Positions 52,663 through 61,051 of a stretch of 64,000 nt of DNA are shown in pieces; positions within the stretch are counted from its first letter, which is position 1, and every line of letters starts with the position of its first letter. The position numbers were made by a program, and so were the translations under genes. The stretch spans positions 90,560 through 154,559 of the forward strand of contig JBFMBK010000006.1 in the NCBI GenBank assembly GCA_040755295.1, given 5' to 3'. The notes beneath the pieces are model-generated. The model searched no databases and was not told the DNA's origin. It worked only from the letters and a program-made list of their open reading frames with translations. This stretch comes from Bacillota bacterium. GTDB taxonomy: Bacteria; Bacillota; Desulfotomaculia; Desulfotomaculales; Ammonificaceae.

Positions 52663-53659
52663 CGAGGCCCTGGAAACCAGACCCGCCGGCAGGCAGATCA
52701 AGCGGGAGCACGTGATAATCGCCGCGCTGGTAATCGCGCTTTTAGCTACCATATTCTTCGCCTGGATGTTCCTGCGCAAGACGAACCCGATGGAAACCAT
52801 CAAGGCCGCCGTTATGCCGATAAAACCGCCCCGGTGGGTGGCGACCATTTACGGCGAGGGTAACGTTTTCCTCCAGAGCCCCCGTAAGGTGTCCGTGTTC
52901 GGCAACCGGATCTACGTCTCGGACACCGCGAACCACCGGGTGGTGGTATTCGACTACAACGGGCATTACGTCCGGAAGTTCGGCGACACCGGCGACCAGA
53001 AAAACCGTCTTATGTACCCGTACGGCGTCGCGGTTATCGGGAAAAAGGTTTACGTCGTTGACGCGGGCCTGTCGAAGGTCGCCGTCTTCAACCAGAACGG
53101 CAGGTTCGAACGCTACTTCGGCGAAAAGGTCCTTCAACGTCCGGTGGATGTGGCATTCTACCAGAACAGGCTCTTTTTCACGGACGTGGGCCGCCAGCAG
53201 GTGGTTGCGCTCAACCTCTCGGGTAAAGAGGTGCTGAGCATCGGCAAGTACGGGACGGGCGGCAGCGGCGATTTTTACTACCCCAACGGTCTGGCGGTGG
53301 CGCCCGACGGGCGCATCCTGGTGGCCGACACCAACAACAGCCGGGTGCAGGTTTTCGACGCCAAGGGCAAGTTCCTGGAGATGTGGACCGGCAACATAGC
53401 CAAACAGGAAGGGTTCTTCGCCTCGCCGTCGAGCATCACTCTCGACAAGAAGGGTAACGCGTACGTGGCCGATCCGCTCTGCCAGCGGGTGAGCATCCTC
53501 GACCCCAAAGGAAAACTTGTCTACGCCTCACAAGAGGTCGGCCCGCCGGATAATAAGGATTCGCTTGCCCTTCCCACCGGGGTATGGGTCGACGGAAAAC
53601 AGCGTCTTTACGTGGCCGATTACGGCAACTCGCGTGTAGTGATCTACGACCTCAAATAG
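52655..53659 (+). CDS. Membrane-anchored NHL-repeat beta-propeller protein, first copy
   Basis: 334 aa from GTG 52655 (GGGGGGTG six bases upstream; GTG 52646 also possible). One helix (about 22-42), then about six NHL-type blades marked by repeats such as GNRIYVSDTANHRVVVFDYNG, here split over blades, and VADTNNSRVQVFDAKG. Extracytoplasmic propellers of this kind bind proteins or glycans; no catalytic site is seen. Related in plan to the protein at 61052. Directly before the five tandem cytochromes. Confidence 0.87.
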   Translation: MNNEALETRPAGRQIKREHVIIAALVIALLATIFFAWMFLRKTNPMETIKAAVMPIKPPRWVATIYGEGNVFLQSPRKVSVFGNRIYVSDTANHRVVVFDYNGHYVRKFGDTGDQKNRLMYPYGVAVIGKKVYVVDAGLSKVAVFNQNGRFERYFGEKVLQRPVDVAFYQNRLFFTDVGRQQVVALNLSGKEVLSIGKYGTGGSGDFYYPNGLAVAPDGRILVADTNNSRVQVFDAKGKFLEMWTGNIAKQEGFFASPSSITLDKKGNAYVADPLCQRVSILDPKGKLVYASQEVGPPDNKDSLALPTGVWVDGKQRLYVADYGNSRVVIYDLK

Positions 53660-53665
53660 GTTGAC

Positions 53666-53682
53666 CCAACCGTAACGGTTGG
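53666..53682 (+). other. Small palindrome between NHL gene and first tandem cytochrome
   Basis: Perfect arms CCAACCG and CGGTTGG around TAA, seven bases after the NHL stop. It could be a weak hairpin or a protein-binding site ahead of the cytochrome. Confidence 0.45.
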
Positions 53683-53720
53683 TTATATACACAGAAGAAC
53701 GAGAAAGGGGGTGAACAAAG

Positions 53721-54791
53721 ATGAGCAAAGCAAAACTGTACCTCGTGCTCGCGGCAGCGCTTGTGTGCACCCTCGCCTTCGCGGCGCCGGCCTTCGCCTG
53801 GACCCACGGCAATTTTTCGCCCACGACCGACGCCTGCGCCGGCTGTCACGTGGCTCACGCCGCCTCAGCGCCCAAATTGCTGAAGGCGGGCCCGCTTCAG
53901 ACCACCTTCTGCTACCTCTGCCACGGTGACGGCTGCGTCAGCGCGCCTTATGACATCAAGAACGGCAGGACGTGGGTTTCCGGAGCGGTCTACGAGCCTT
54001 CCACGGCCGGCGGTTTTGTACAGCAGTACAACGGCGCAACTTATGACGCCGTAAAGTCGCGCCACACGGTGGAGGGATACGCGGCTGACACCAGCGCCGG
54101 CGCCGGCGCCTGGGACGGTGCTTCCGTACTCACCGCCATTCCCGGCAGTCCGAATACCATCACCGGCGGCAACTTCCGCTGCGGTTCCTGTCACGACCCG
54201 CACGACGGCGGCACGGTACCCGACGGGAGCTGGCAGGTTCTCGGCGCGGCAGGGTCTGCGAACCCGCGGCTCCTGCGTCGTTCCATTACCGTAAGCGGTG
54301 ACACTTATACCGGTCTTTACGTGGGATTCACTTTCTCCTCGACGGTAGGCACATTCACTTACGGCAGCCCGTCGGTCGATTCGGGCGTGTACAGGGTAAC
54401 GGAATACGACAGCGGCAGTACCGACTACTGCGGCGCCTGCCACAACAAGTTCGACGTGGGCACCGACTCCGGTCATACCGCGGATTCTTACGGGATGTAC
54501 CGGCACGCGTTCGACATCACACTGACGGAAGGCACTTACATCAGAGCCGGCACATATCGGGCGCCCACTACGATAACCATGGCCGGCACACCGCTGGAAG
54601 ACGGAAACCGTGTGGCATGCCTGACCTGTCACCGGGCGCACGGCACCACGGCTACCGCCCAGGGCTGGGCCTCGGCTTGGCCGCGCTCCGAAGGCGGCAG
54701 CAGCACCACCTCGGCGCTGCTCAGGATGAATAACCGCGGTGTCTGTTACAACTGTCACGACGCCGCCCGGTACAACCTGCCGACCACGTAA
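53721..54791 (+). CDS. Secreted hexaheme cytochrome c, tandem family member 1
   Basis: 356 aa with a signal peptide ending AAPAFA, so the mature protein would begin WTHG. Six CXXCH sites: CAGCH, CYLCH, CGSCH, CGACH, CLTCH, CYNCH. Shares with the next four genes the N-terminal block (TTDACAGCHVAHAA, PKLLKAGP), GSCHDPHDGG, NPRLLRRSIT, YCGACHNKFD, CLTCHRAHGTT and TSALLRMNNRGVCYNCH. It ends soon after the sixth site and lacks the last two heme sites of its sisters. No membrane anchor, so extracellular or wall-bound. AAAGGGGGTG before ATG. Confidence 0.9.
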   Translation: MSKAKLYLVLAAALVCTLAFAAPAFAWTHGNFSPTTDACAGCHVAHAASAPKLLKAGPLQTTFCYLCHGDGCVSAPYDIKNGRTWVSGAVYEPSTAGGFVQQYNGATYDAVKSRHTVEGYAADTSAGAGAWDGASVLTAIPGSPNTITGGNFRCGSCHDPHDGGTVPDGSWQVLGAAGSANPRLLRRSITVSGDTYTGLYVGFTFSSTVGTFTYGSPSVDSGVYRVTEYDSGSTDYCGACHNKFDVGTDSGHTADSYGMYRHAFDITLTEGTYIRAGTYRAPTTITMAGTPLEDGNRVACLTCHRAHGTTATAQGWASAWPRSEGGSSTTSALLRMNNRGVCYNCHDAARYNLPTT

Positions 54792-54840
54792 TTGCGGCTG
54801 GTTGTGTGTTGAAATTCATAATGACTAACGAACGATCCAC

Positions 54841-54876
54841 TTCCGGGAGGGGCAAGGCCTCTTGCCTCTCCCGGAA
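54841..54876 (+). other. Strong stem-loop after tandem cytochrome 1
   Basis: 16-bp stem TTCCGGGAGGGGCAAG with CTTGCCTCTCCCGGAA (one G-U), loop GCCT, followed only by AATT. Terminator-like but with a weak tail. The remainder of the 54792-55120 gap is AT-rich with no gene. Confidence 0.7.
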
Positions 54877-55120
54877 AATTACAGAACCGGCAGCGATACG
54901 CCACCGGTAATTTTTGCAGCTGTTTTGATGGTTTATTGTGGTTATTAAGGATTATGTTGCTACATGTTATATTATATCGTTTCTTGTCGAAAGTCATTTA
55001 TTTATTGGAGCGGCAAGGTGTCCTGTCCTTATACCATAATTTATTTTAATTGTCCTAAACCGCTCCCAACAAGTATTACGCCGCCCGGAAGGTTTCGTCA
55101 GCACAACAGTGGGGTGAAAG

Positions 55121-56416
55121 ATGAAAATGGGAAAGATTAAAAGCATCTTGGTTTTCATATCGGCTCTGGCCTGCGTGCTGGCTTATACGGCGCCGGCCTT
55201 CGCCTGGACCCACGGGGGCTTCGGTTCGACCACCGACGCCTGCGCCGGCTGCCACGTGGCCCACGCCGCCCCGGCGCCGAAGCTGCTTAAAGCCGGGCCG
55301 TCGCAGACCCAGTTCTGCTTCCTTTGCCACGGCGACGGCACGACAAGCGCCCCGTACGACGTCGAAGACGGCTATACGAGGGCTACGGTCGGCGGCGGTG
55401 TTTACCCTTCCACCGCTGGAGGGTTTGTGAACGAATTTGTTGACGCTAACGGAAACTATGTTATTGATGGTGGAGAGCTAAAATCGGTGACCTCCCGTCA
55501 CAACGTCTGGGGATTCGTTTACGGCGAAGAAAACACCGCAGCGGCGGGTACAACCGACAAATACTTCTGGATCCCGGGCGGCAGCAACCAGTTCAGCAGC
55601 AACGGATTCGTCTGCAGCTCCTGCCACGACCCACACGACGGCGGCCGGACGCCGGACGGGAGCGGCTACATCAAAGGCAGTGCCGGAGCAGCCAACCCGC
55701 GGCTGCTGCGCCGGAGCATCACCGTACAGGACGCCGCTTACACCGACCTGTACGTTGCGTTCAAATTAGCGACCGTCGGCTCATTTTCCTACTCGACGAC
55801 CGCCTCGGGCGTTTACCGGGTGACCGCGTACGCCAGAAATTATTCAGCGGAGGGTGATTCCGGCGACTACGCCGCCGGCACCACGCGGTGGTGCGGCGCC
55901 TGTCACAACAAGTTCCAGACAGACGAAAAAGACCTGCCGGATACCAAACACGAATCGGCCGGGCCCGGCCACGCCGTATACCAGTACGGGATGCACCGCC
56001 ACCCGGTGAACGTGCCGCACGCCCTTCTCCCGAGCACGGCGGACGGAAGCATGGACACCGGCACGCCGCTTGAGACCCCGACAGCCGCTGAAACCGGGTG
56101 CGGCACCTGCCACCCCGACATGTGGGCCGGCGCGCCCACAGGCGACACCGTCGGCAACCTGGGCTGCCTGACCTGCCACCGGGCGCACAGCAGCGCCGCC
56201 GCGGTAGCCGGCTGGGCGTCGGCTTGGCCGCGCGACGCCACGGACCCGGCGACCGGCGACGCGATAAGCGACACCTCGGCGCTGCTCAGAATGAACAACC
56301 GCGGCATCTGCTACAACTGCCACGGCGCCGGGGAGTATAACTGCTGGAACGACATCCGTTTCGACGGTATCAGCTCAGCGGACGGCGTTCCCGACTGCGG
56401 CGACGTTTGCCACTAG
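55121..56416 (+). CDS. Secreted octaheme-type cytochrome c, tandem family member 2
   Basis: 431 aa. Signal peptide ending APAFA then WTHGGFGSTTDACAGCH. Seven CXXCH sites (CAGCH, CFLCH, CSSCH, CGACH, CGTCH, CLTCH, CYNCH) and a final CX3CH (CGDVCH) two residues before the end. It carries a unique extra site, CGTCHPDMW, between the fourth and the CLTCH site of the family. It shares an insertion (VNEFVDANGNYVIDGGELK) with member 3, pointing to recent common origin of the two. Extracellular electron carrier is the likely role. Confidence 0.9.
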   Translation: MKMGKIKSILVFISALACVLAYTAPAFAWTHGGFGSTTDACAGCHVAHAAPAPKLLKAGPSQTQFCFLCHGDGTTSAPYDVEDGYTRATVGGGVYPSTAGGFVNEFVDANGNYVIDGGELKSVTSRHNVWGFVYGEENTAAAGTTDKYFWIPGGSNQFSSNGFVCSSCHDPHDGGRTPDGSGYIKGSAGAANPRLLRRSITVQDAAYTDLYVAFKLATVGSFSYSTTASGVYRVTAYARNYSAEGDSGDYAAGTTRWCGACHNKFQTDEKDLPDTKHESAGPGHAVYQYGMHRHPVNVPHALLPSTADGSMDTGTPLETPTAAETGCGTCHPDMWAGAPTGDTVGNLGCLTCHRAHSSAAAVAGWASAWPRDATDPATGDAISDTSALLRMNNRGICYNCHGAGEYNCWNDIRFDGISSADGVPDCGDVCH

Positions 56417-56817
56417 GACTCTAATCCGGCGGTAAACATGCGGTCGATCTTAACAACGATATCAGGTGCAGCGGGAAGGATCCGACATTTGAACCCCGGA
56501 TCTTCCCGCTCCAATTTTCCGACAACAATGAAAAGTCAATTAGCCGGCACGCCTGGTATTGCTATTTAATTAGGATAAAGGTTTAGCTGAATGACTCATT
56601 CGTCTCGGAAATCGATTTCAAGCAGGAAATCACGCGGGAAGAACCTGTGATAAAGGGGTCCCTCCCTATTTTTATTTGGCAATATATTGAGTGCTTTTGA
56701 CTTAGTTTCAATGCACGGTCAAATTAAAAAAAAAGAGACTTAGCGTTCTGTTCCACTTATGAATTATTAGAGAAAAGATTCCGGGGGTTGCAGGTTTTGT
56801 TCACGGAGGTGGGTTCT
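56417..56817. other. Intergenic region between tandem cytochromes 2 and 3
   Basis: About 400 bp. It contains a stem-loop at 56470-56510, a TATTTAATTAGG word near 56562, and an A-rich stretch near 56727. No gene. A separate promoter for member 3 is likely but I could not fix it. Confidence 0.5.
56470..56510 (+). other. Stem-loop after tandem cytochrome 2
   Basis: AGCGGGAAGGATCCG pairs with CGGATCTTCCCGCT with one bulged G and a 12-nt loop; the tail is CCAATTTTCC. Terminator-like, with a short T run. Confidence 0.65.
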
Positions 56818-58065
56818 GTGGGCAGGTTAAAGCCATGCCTCATTAGCTTATTGGCTTTGTTATTTTTTACTGCATTGGCAGTGCCGGCCTTTGCCTGGAC
56901 CCACGGGCAGTTTTCGGCCACCACCGACGCTTGCGCCGGCTGCCATATCGCCCACGCCGCCGAAGCGCCGAAGCTTCTCAAAGCCGGACCTACGCAGGCC
57001 CAGTTCTGTTTCCTCTGCCACGGCGACGGCTGCAGCAGCGCCCCCTACGATGTTAAAGACGGTGAAACCAGGGCCGTGGTCGGCGGCGGTGTTTACGCCT
57101 CCACAGCCGGGGGGTTCGTAAACGAATTTATTGACGCCAATAGCAATTATCAGGTGGATGCCGGGGAGATCAAGCCGGTAACCTCCCGGCACAGCGTCTG
57201 GGGATTGCCCGGCGAAACCGGTGGCGTCATCGGAAATGACAACCGGGACGACCATCTCTTTATTCCCGGCGGCACCAACCAGTTCGCCGGCGGCAGCGGC
57301 TTCGCCTGCGCCTCCTGTCACGACCCGCACGCCGGCGGCAGGACGCCGAACGACGGGTACGTCACCGGAACCGCCGGCAGTTCCAACCCCCGCCTTCTCC
57401 GCAAAAGCATCACGATCCAGGATGGAGCGAACACCAATCTGTATGTGTCCTTCCGGATGCAGACGGTCGGCACCTTCTCTTATACTCCCGGCGCCGGTAT
57501 TCCCGTTGACTCCGGGGTATACACCGTAATCGGCTACACTTACGGCAGCACCAAATGGTGCGGGGCGTGCCACAACAAATTCAAAACCGCGAACTGGGAT
57601 TTCCGACCGGGGCAGGGACACGCCAACTTTTATCTGTCCATGTGGCGGCACCCGATGGACGCCCACGTCCTGCCCCCGCCGGGATTCGACGGCAGCATCG
57701 CCACCGGCACCCCCGTAGAGGAATACGAGTCTGATTTCGGGGTTAAACGTCTCGCCTGTCTCACCTGCCACCGCGCGCACAGCACAATCGCCGACGCTGA
57801 TGGTTGGGCATCAAGCTGGCCGCGGGATTTAGGCGCCCCCACACCCGCCAGCAATACGTCGGCGCTTTTGCGTATGGAAAACCGCGGGGTTTGTTTTAAC
57901 TGTCACGGTGCGGGCCAGTACAACTGCTGGAACGACAACCGTCTTGTTCTGGCGGAAGACGGGGTTTCCTACATACCGATGGATTGTTCCAACTGTCATC
58001 CCAGCACCGAATGGCACTTTACGGTGGGCGGCGGCGGTTATGACTGCAGCGTGTGTCACAACTGA
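56818..58065 (+). CDS. Secreted octaheme cytochrome c, tandem family member 3
   Basis: 415 aa from GTG 56818, chosen because GGAGGTGG lies five bases upstream. Signal peptide ending VPAFA then WTHGQFSATTDACAGCH. Eight CXXCH sites: CAGCH, CFLCH, CASCH, CGACH, CLTCH, CFNCH, CSNCH, CSVCH. The last site is two residues from the C terminus. Family blocks as in member 1, plus MWRHPMDAHVL, whose histidines may be distal heme ligands. The insertion VNEFIDANSNYQVDAGEIK links it to member 2. Confidence 0.9.
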   Translation: MGRLKPCLISLLALLFFTALAVPAFAWTHGQFSATTDACAGCHIAHAAEAPKLLKAGPTQAQFCFLCHGDGCSSAPYDVKDGETRAVVGGGVYASTAGGFVNEFIDANSNYQVDAGEIKPVTSRHSVWGLPGETGGVIGNDNRDDHLFIPGGTNQFAGGSGFACASCHDPHAGGRTPNDGYVTGTAGSSNPRLLRKSITIQDGANTNLYVSFRMQTVGTFSYTPGAGIPVDSGVYTVIGYTYGSTKWCGACHNKFKTANWDFRPGQGHANFYLSMWRHPMDAHVLPPPGFDGSIATGTPVEEYESDFGVKRLACLTCHRAHSTIADADGWASSWPRDLGAPTPASNTSALLRMENRGVCFNCHGAGQYNCWNDNRLVLAEDGVSYIPMDCSNCHPSTEWHFTVGGGGYDCSVCHN

Positions 58066-58158
58066 TGAGAAATAAATAAAACAGCCGACGAACAGTTGAT
58101 CTGGGTTATATATTCGCGCACAATTTAGGATAGCGAGGGTTGAAAAAAGGTGGCCGGT

Positions 58159-59340
58159 GTGAAACGGATAAGATCGTGTTTCGTTTTTACAATGGTATTG
58201 TGCTCCGTGTTAATTCCTGCGGCTGCGGCTTTTGCCTGGACCCACGGGCAATTCAGCGCGACCACGGACGCCTGCGGCGGCTGTCATGTCGCCCACGCCG
58301 CCCAGCTGCCCAAACTTTTAAAAGCCGGCCCGACACAGACCCAGTTCTGTTTCTTGTGCCACGGCGACGGCTGCAGCGGCGCGCCTTACGACGTGAAAGA
58401 CGGTTATACGGCTGAGGGAGTCAGCAAGGTGAGATCCATCGCCGGCGGATTCGTCAATACATGGAACGGTGTAGCGTTCGTGCCGGTGACTTCGCGCCAT
58501 AACGTCTGGGGCCTGGTTGGTGAAACCGGGGATACCATTGACGAAAACACTATACAACTTTTTATACCCGGCGGCACCAACGTCTTTACCGGCTCGGGTT
58601 TTGTCTGCAGCTCCTGCCACGACCCGCACGCCGGCGGCAAGGTACGGGGAACCGTAAGCTGGAAACCGCCGGGTTCCAACAGCACTTACAGCATTACCCA
58701 GGCCATGATGGGGAACCCGCGCCTTATGCGCACCTCTATCTTTGGACAAACGACCGACAGCGTAATCTTCAGGTTCCGCACCGTCGGCAACTTCACGACC
58801 AGTTCAGGGGTGTATCAGGTAACGGCTTACATCTACGGGAGCACATCCTGGTGCGGCGCCTGCCATAATATATTCGACACCAGCACGTGCGGCGGCGACA
58901 GAATGCCCGAAGGAGGGCACGCAGCCGAACGCCTCGGCATGTGGCGCCACCCGATGGATGTTCATACCCTCGCGCCCAGCGGTCCCGGTATGGGCGGTTA
59001 CGGGCAAATCGGTTACATGGGCCTGATAGACGGCACGCCGCTTGAATTGTGGAACTACAGCGCCGCCGTTGCGTTAACCAGAAAGGTCGCCTGCCTCTCC
59101 TGCCATTACGCGCACAGCACCACCGCCGTTATGAACGGATGGGCTGCAAGCTGGCCGCGGGATTCAGGCGCTCCCACGTCTACGGGTAATACCTCGGCGC
59201 TTCTGCGGATGAACAGCCGGGGCATATGTTATAACTGTCACGGCGCCGCTCAGTACAATTGCTGGAACGATCCCCGTATCGACTGCACTCCCTGTCATAC
59301 CAGCCCCTTACATACCGGCGATTGCGATCTTTGTCACTGA
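58159..59340 (+). CDS. Secreted octaheme cytochrome c, tandem family member 4
   Basis: 393 aa from GTG 58159 (AGGTGG five bases upstream; GTG 58150 possible). Signal peptide ending AAAFA then WTHGQFSATTDACGGCH. Eight CXXCH sites: CGGCH, CFLCH, CSSCH, CGACH, CLSCH, CYNCH, CTPCH, CDLCH; the protein ends on the His of the last. Blocks VSWKPPGSNSTY, RTSIFGQTTDSVIF and GMWRHPMDVHTL are shared closely with member 5. Confidence 0.9.
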   Translation: MKRIRSCFVFTMVLCSVLIPAAAAFAWTHGQFSATTDACGGCHVAHAAQLPKLLKAGPTQTQFCFLCHGDGCSGAPYDVKDGYTAEGVSKVRSIAGGFVNTWNGVAFVPVTSRHNVWGLVGETGDTIDENTIQLFIPGGTNVFTGSGFVCSSCHDPHAGGKVRGTVSWKPPGSNSTYSITQAMMGNPRLMRTSIFGQTTDSVIFRFRTVGNFTTSSGVYQVTAYIYGSTSWCGACHNIFDTSTCGGDRMPEGGHAAERLGMWRHPMDVHTLAPSGPGMGGYGQIGYMGLIDGTPLELWNYSAAVALTRKVACLSCHYAHSTTAVMNGWAASWPRDSGAPTSTGNTSALLRMNSRGICYNCHGAAQYNCWNDPRIDCTPCHTSPLHTGDCDLCH

Positions 59341-59608
59341 TCGATAACAGCAAATGTACTACCATTATTACACTATATATTACATTATTTCCGGGGACGA
59401 TCCGAAGATTTTCAACGGAGCTTCCCGCTTTCTTTCCTCCAAAAACGCCTTCCGGCCGGGTATATTTAATTAGGGGTTTTCATCGCGCCCTGAAACTAAA
59501 CCATACACAAAACAAACAATAAAAAACATTGCATCTAATTAATCCCTAATGAAGGAATTTTGTCCTAATGCGGTGAATTCGTTTAAGCTAATTAGGAGGT
59601 TAATCGGC

Positions 59609-60808
59609 GTGGGACGGGCAAAACCGGTTTTTATCATTATATTAAGTTTCTTCTGCATGGTAACCCCTGCGGCGACTGCCTTTGCCTGGACCCACGGCCA
59701 GTTTTCCGCGACCACCGACGCCTGCGCCGGCTGCCATATCGCTCATGCCGCCCCGTATCCCAAACTTCTTAAATCCGGCCCCACCCAGACTGATTTCTGC
59801 TATCTCTGCCACGGGCAGGGCACGACCGGCGCCCCGTACGACATCCAGTACGGCAAAATCGTTGCCGGGGGGACTTCCTATTCCTCGAACGCCGGCGGAT
59901 TCGAAAGACAATGGACGGGCCCGGGAGAGAACGACTATCAAGATATAACCTCACGGCATACCGTATGGGGTTATCTTCCCGACGCCCTTAATCTGGCCGG
60001 CGCCTGGAGCGGTGAAGGCGCCAAACAGTTCACAATTCCGGGCGGCACGGACACCCTCACCGGGAACGGTCTGACCTGCGGTTCCTGCCACGACCCGCAC
60101 GCCGGGGGCAAGACGCCGTCCACCGTTTCCTGGACCCCGCCGGGCTCCGGCGCCTCCTATAACGTGGCCAACGCCGTAAAGGGAAATCCGCGTCTGCTGC
60201 GCACGACCATCTTCGGCAAAACCGTCGACAGCGTTATTTTCACGATGGAGTCGGTCGATACATTCACTTACCTTGGGGTTCAGTCCGGGGTCTACCGGGT
60301 AACGGAATACGTATACGGCAGTTCTTCCTGGTGCGGCACTTGCCATAGCAGGCTCGACACCGGCACCGCCGGCGACAGAATCGCCGGTCAGGGCCACGCC
60401 GGACAGTACCTCGGTATGTGGCGCCACCCGATGGATGTACACGCCACGCCCCCCAGCAGCGCCGGTATGGGCGACGTGACCGTCGACACGGGCACCCCCC
60501 TGGAGATCTGGACCTCCGGCTTTAACGGCCTCCCCGATAAGGTATCCTGTCTGACCTGCCACCGTGCGCACAGCACCACCGCGCAGATGGAAGACTGGGC
60601 CACGGACTGGCCGCGGGACGACGGCGGCAGGGGCGACACCTCCGCCCTTCTGCGGATGAATAACCGGGGCACCTGCCATAACTGTCACGGCGCAGGCCAG
60701 TACAACTCCTGGAAAGACCCGCGTATCACCTGCAGCGCCTGTCACCCTGATACGGACAGCAGCCACAACGGTGACGGCGGCGTCGATTGCTCCTTCTGCC
60801 ACCGTTAG
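59609..60808 (+). CDS. Secreted octaheme cytochrome c, tandem family member 5
   Basis: 399 aa from GTG 59609, with AGGAGG nine bases upstream; the frame extends upstream to 59549 without support. Signal peptide ending ATAFA then WTHGQFSATTDACAGCH. Eight CXXCH sites: CAGCH, CYLCH, CGSCH, CGTCH, CLTCH, CHNCH, CSACH, CSFCH. Close to member 4 in the middle (RTTIFGKTVDSVIF, GMWRHPMDVHATP). The last site is one residue from the end. A terminator follows. Confidence 0.9.
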   Translation: MGRAKPVFIIILSFFCMVTPAATAFAWTHGQFSATTDACAGCHIAHAAPYPKLLKSGPTQTDFCYLCHGQGTTGAPYDIQYGKIVAGGTSYSSNAGGFERQWTGPGENDYQDITSRHTVWGYLPDALNLAGAWSGEGAKQFTIPGGTDTLTGNGLTCGSCHDPHAGGKTPSTVSWTPPGSGASYNVANAVKGNPRLLRTTIFGKTVDSVIFTMESVDTFTYLGVQSGVYRVTEYVYGSSSWCGTCHSRLDTGTAGDRIAGQGHAGQYLGMWRHPMDVHATPPSSAGMGDVTVDTGTPLEIWTSGFNGLPDKVSCLTCHRAHSTTAQMEDWATDWPRDDGGRGDTSALLRMNNRGTCHNCHGAGQYNSWKDPRITCSACHPDTDSSHNGDGGVDCSFCHR

Positions 60809-60864
60809 ATGCAACATTAAATGATTATATGTGATTTCTGGCCAATTATCGGGTTTGCCGTGGG

Positions 60865-60894
60865 GCGCAATTGGTGTTTTGCGCTTTTCGTTTT
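60865..60894 (+). terminator. Terminator after the tandem cytochromes
   Basis: GCGCAA pairs with TTGCGC around an eight-base loop, followed by TTTTCGTTTT. About 57 bases after the stop of member 5. The stem is short but the tail is T-rich. Confidence 0.6.
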
Positions 60895-61051
60895 CCCTAA
60901 AAGGCCTTCCCGTGCTGTATTATCTTATAGGCATAAAAAATCACACCGGGGGGATTTCAAGATTTAAAAATCTCCGGAAAAGCAGGAATATAAATACAAG
61001 GGGCGAATTTTAATACATTCAAGGTTGAACCAATCCGGCTGCAAAGGGGCT

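Noticed and set aside
56700..56740. Sigma-A promoter starting TTGACT before tandem cytochrome 3
   Set aside because: The -35 is good, but no acceptable -10 lies 16-18 bases downstream.
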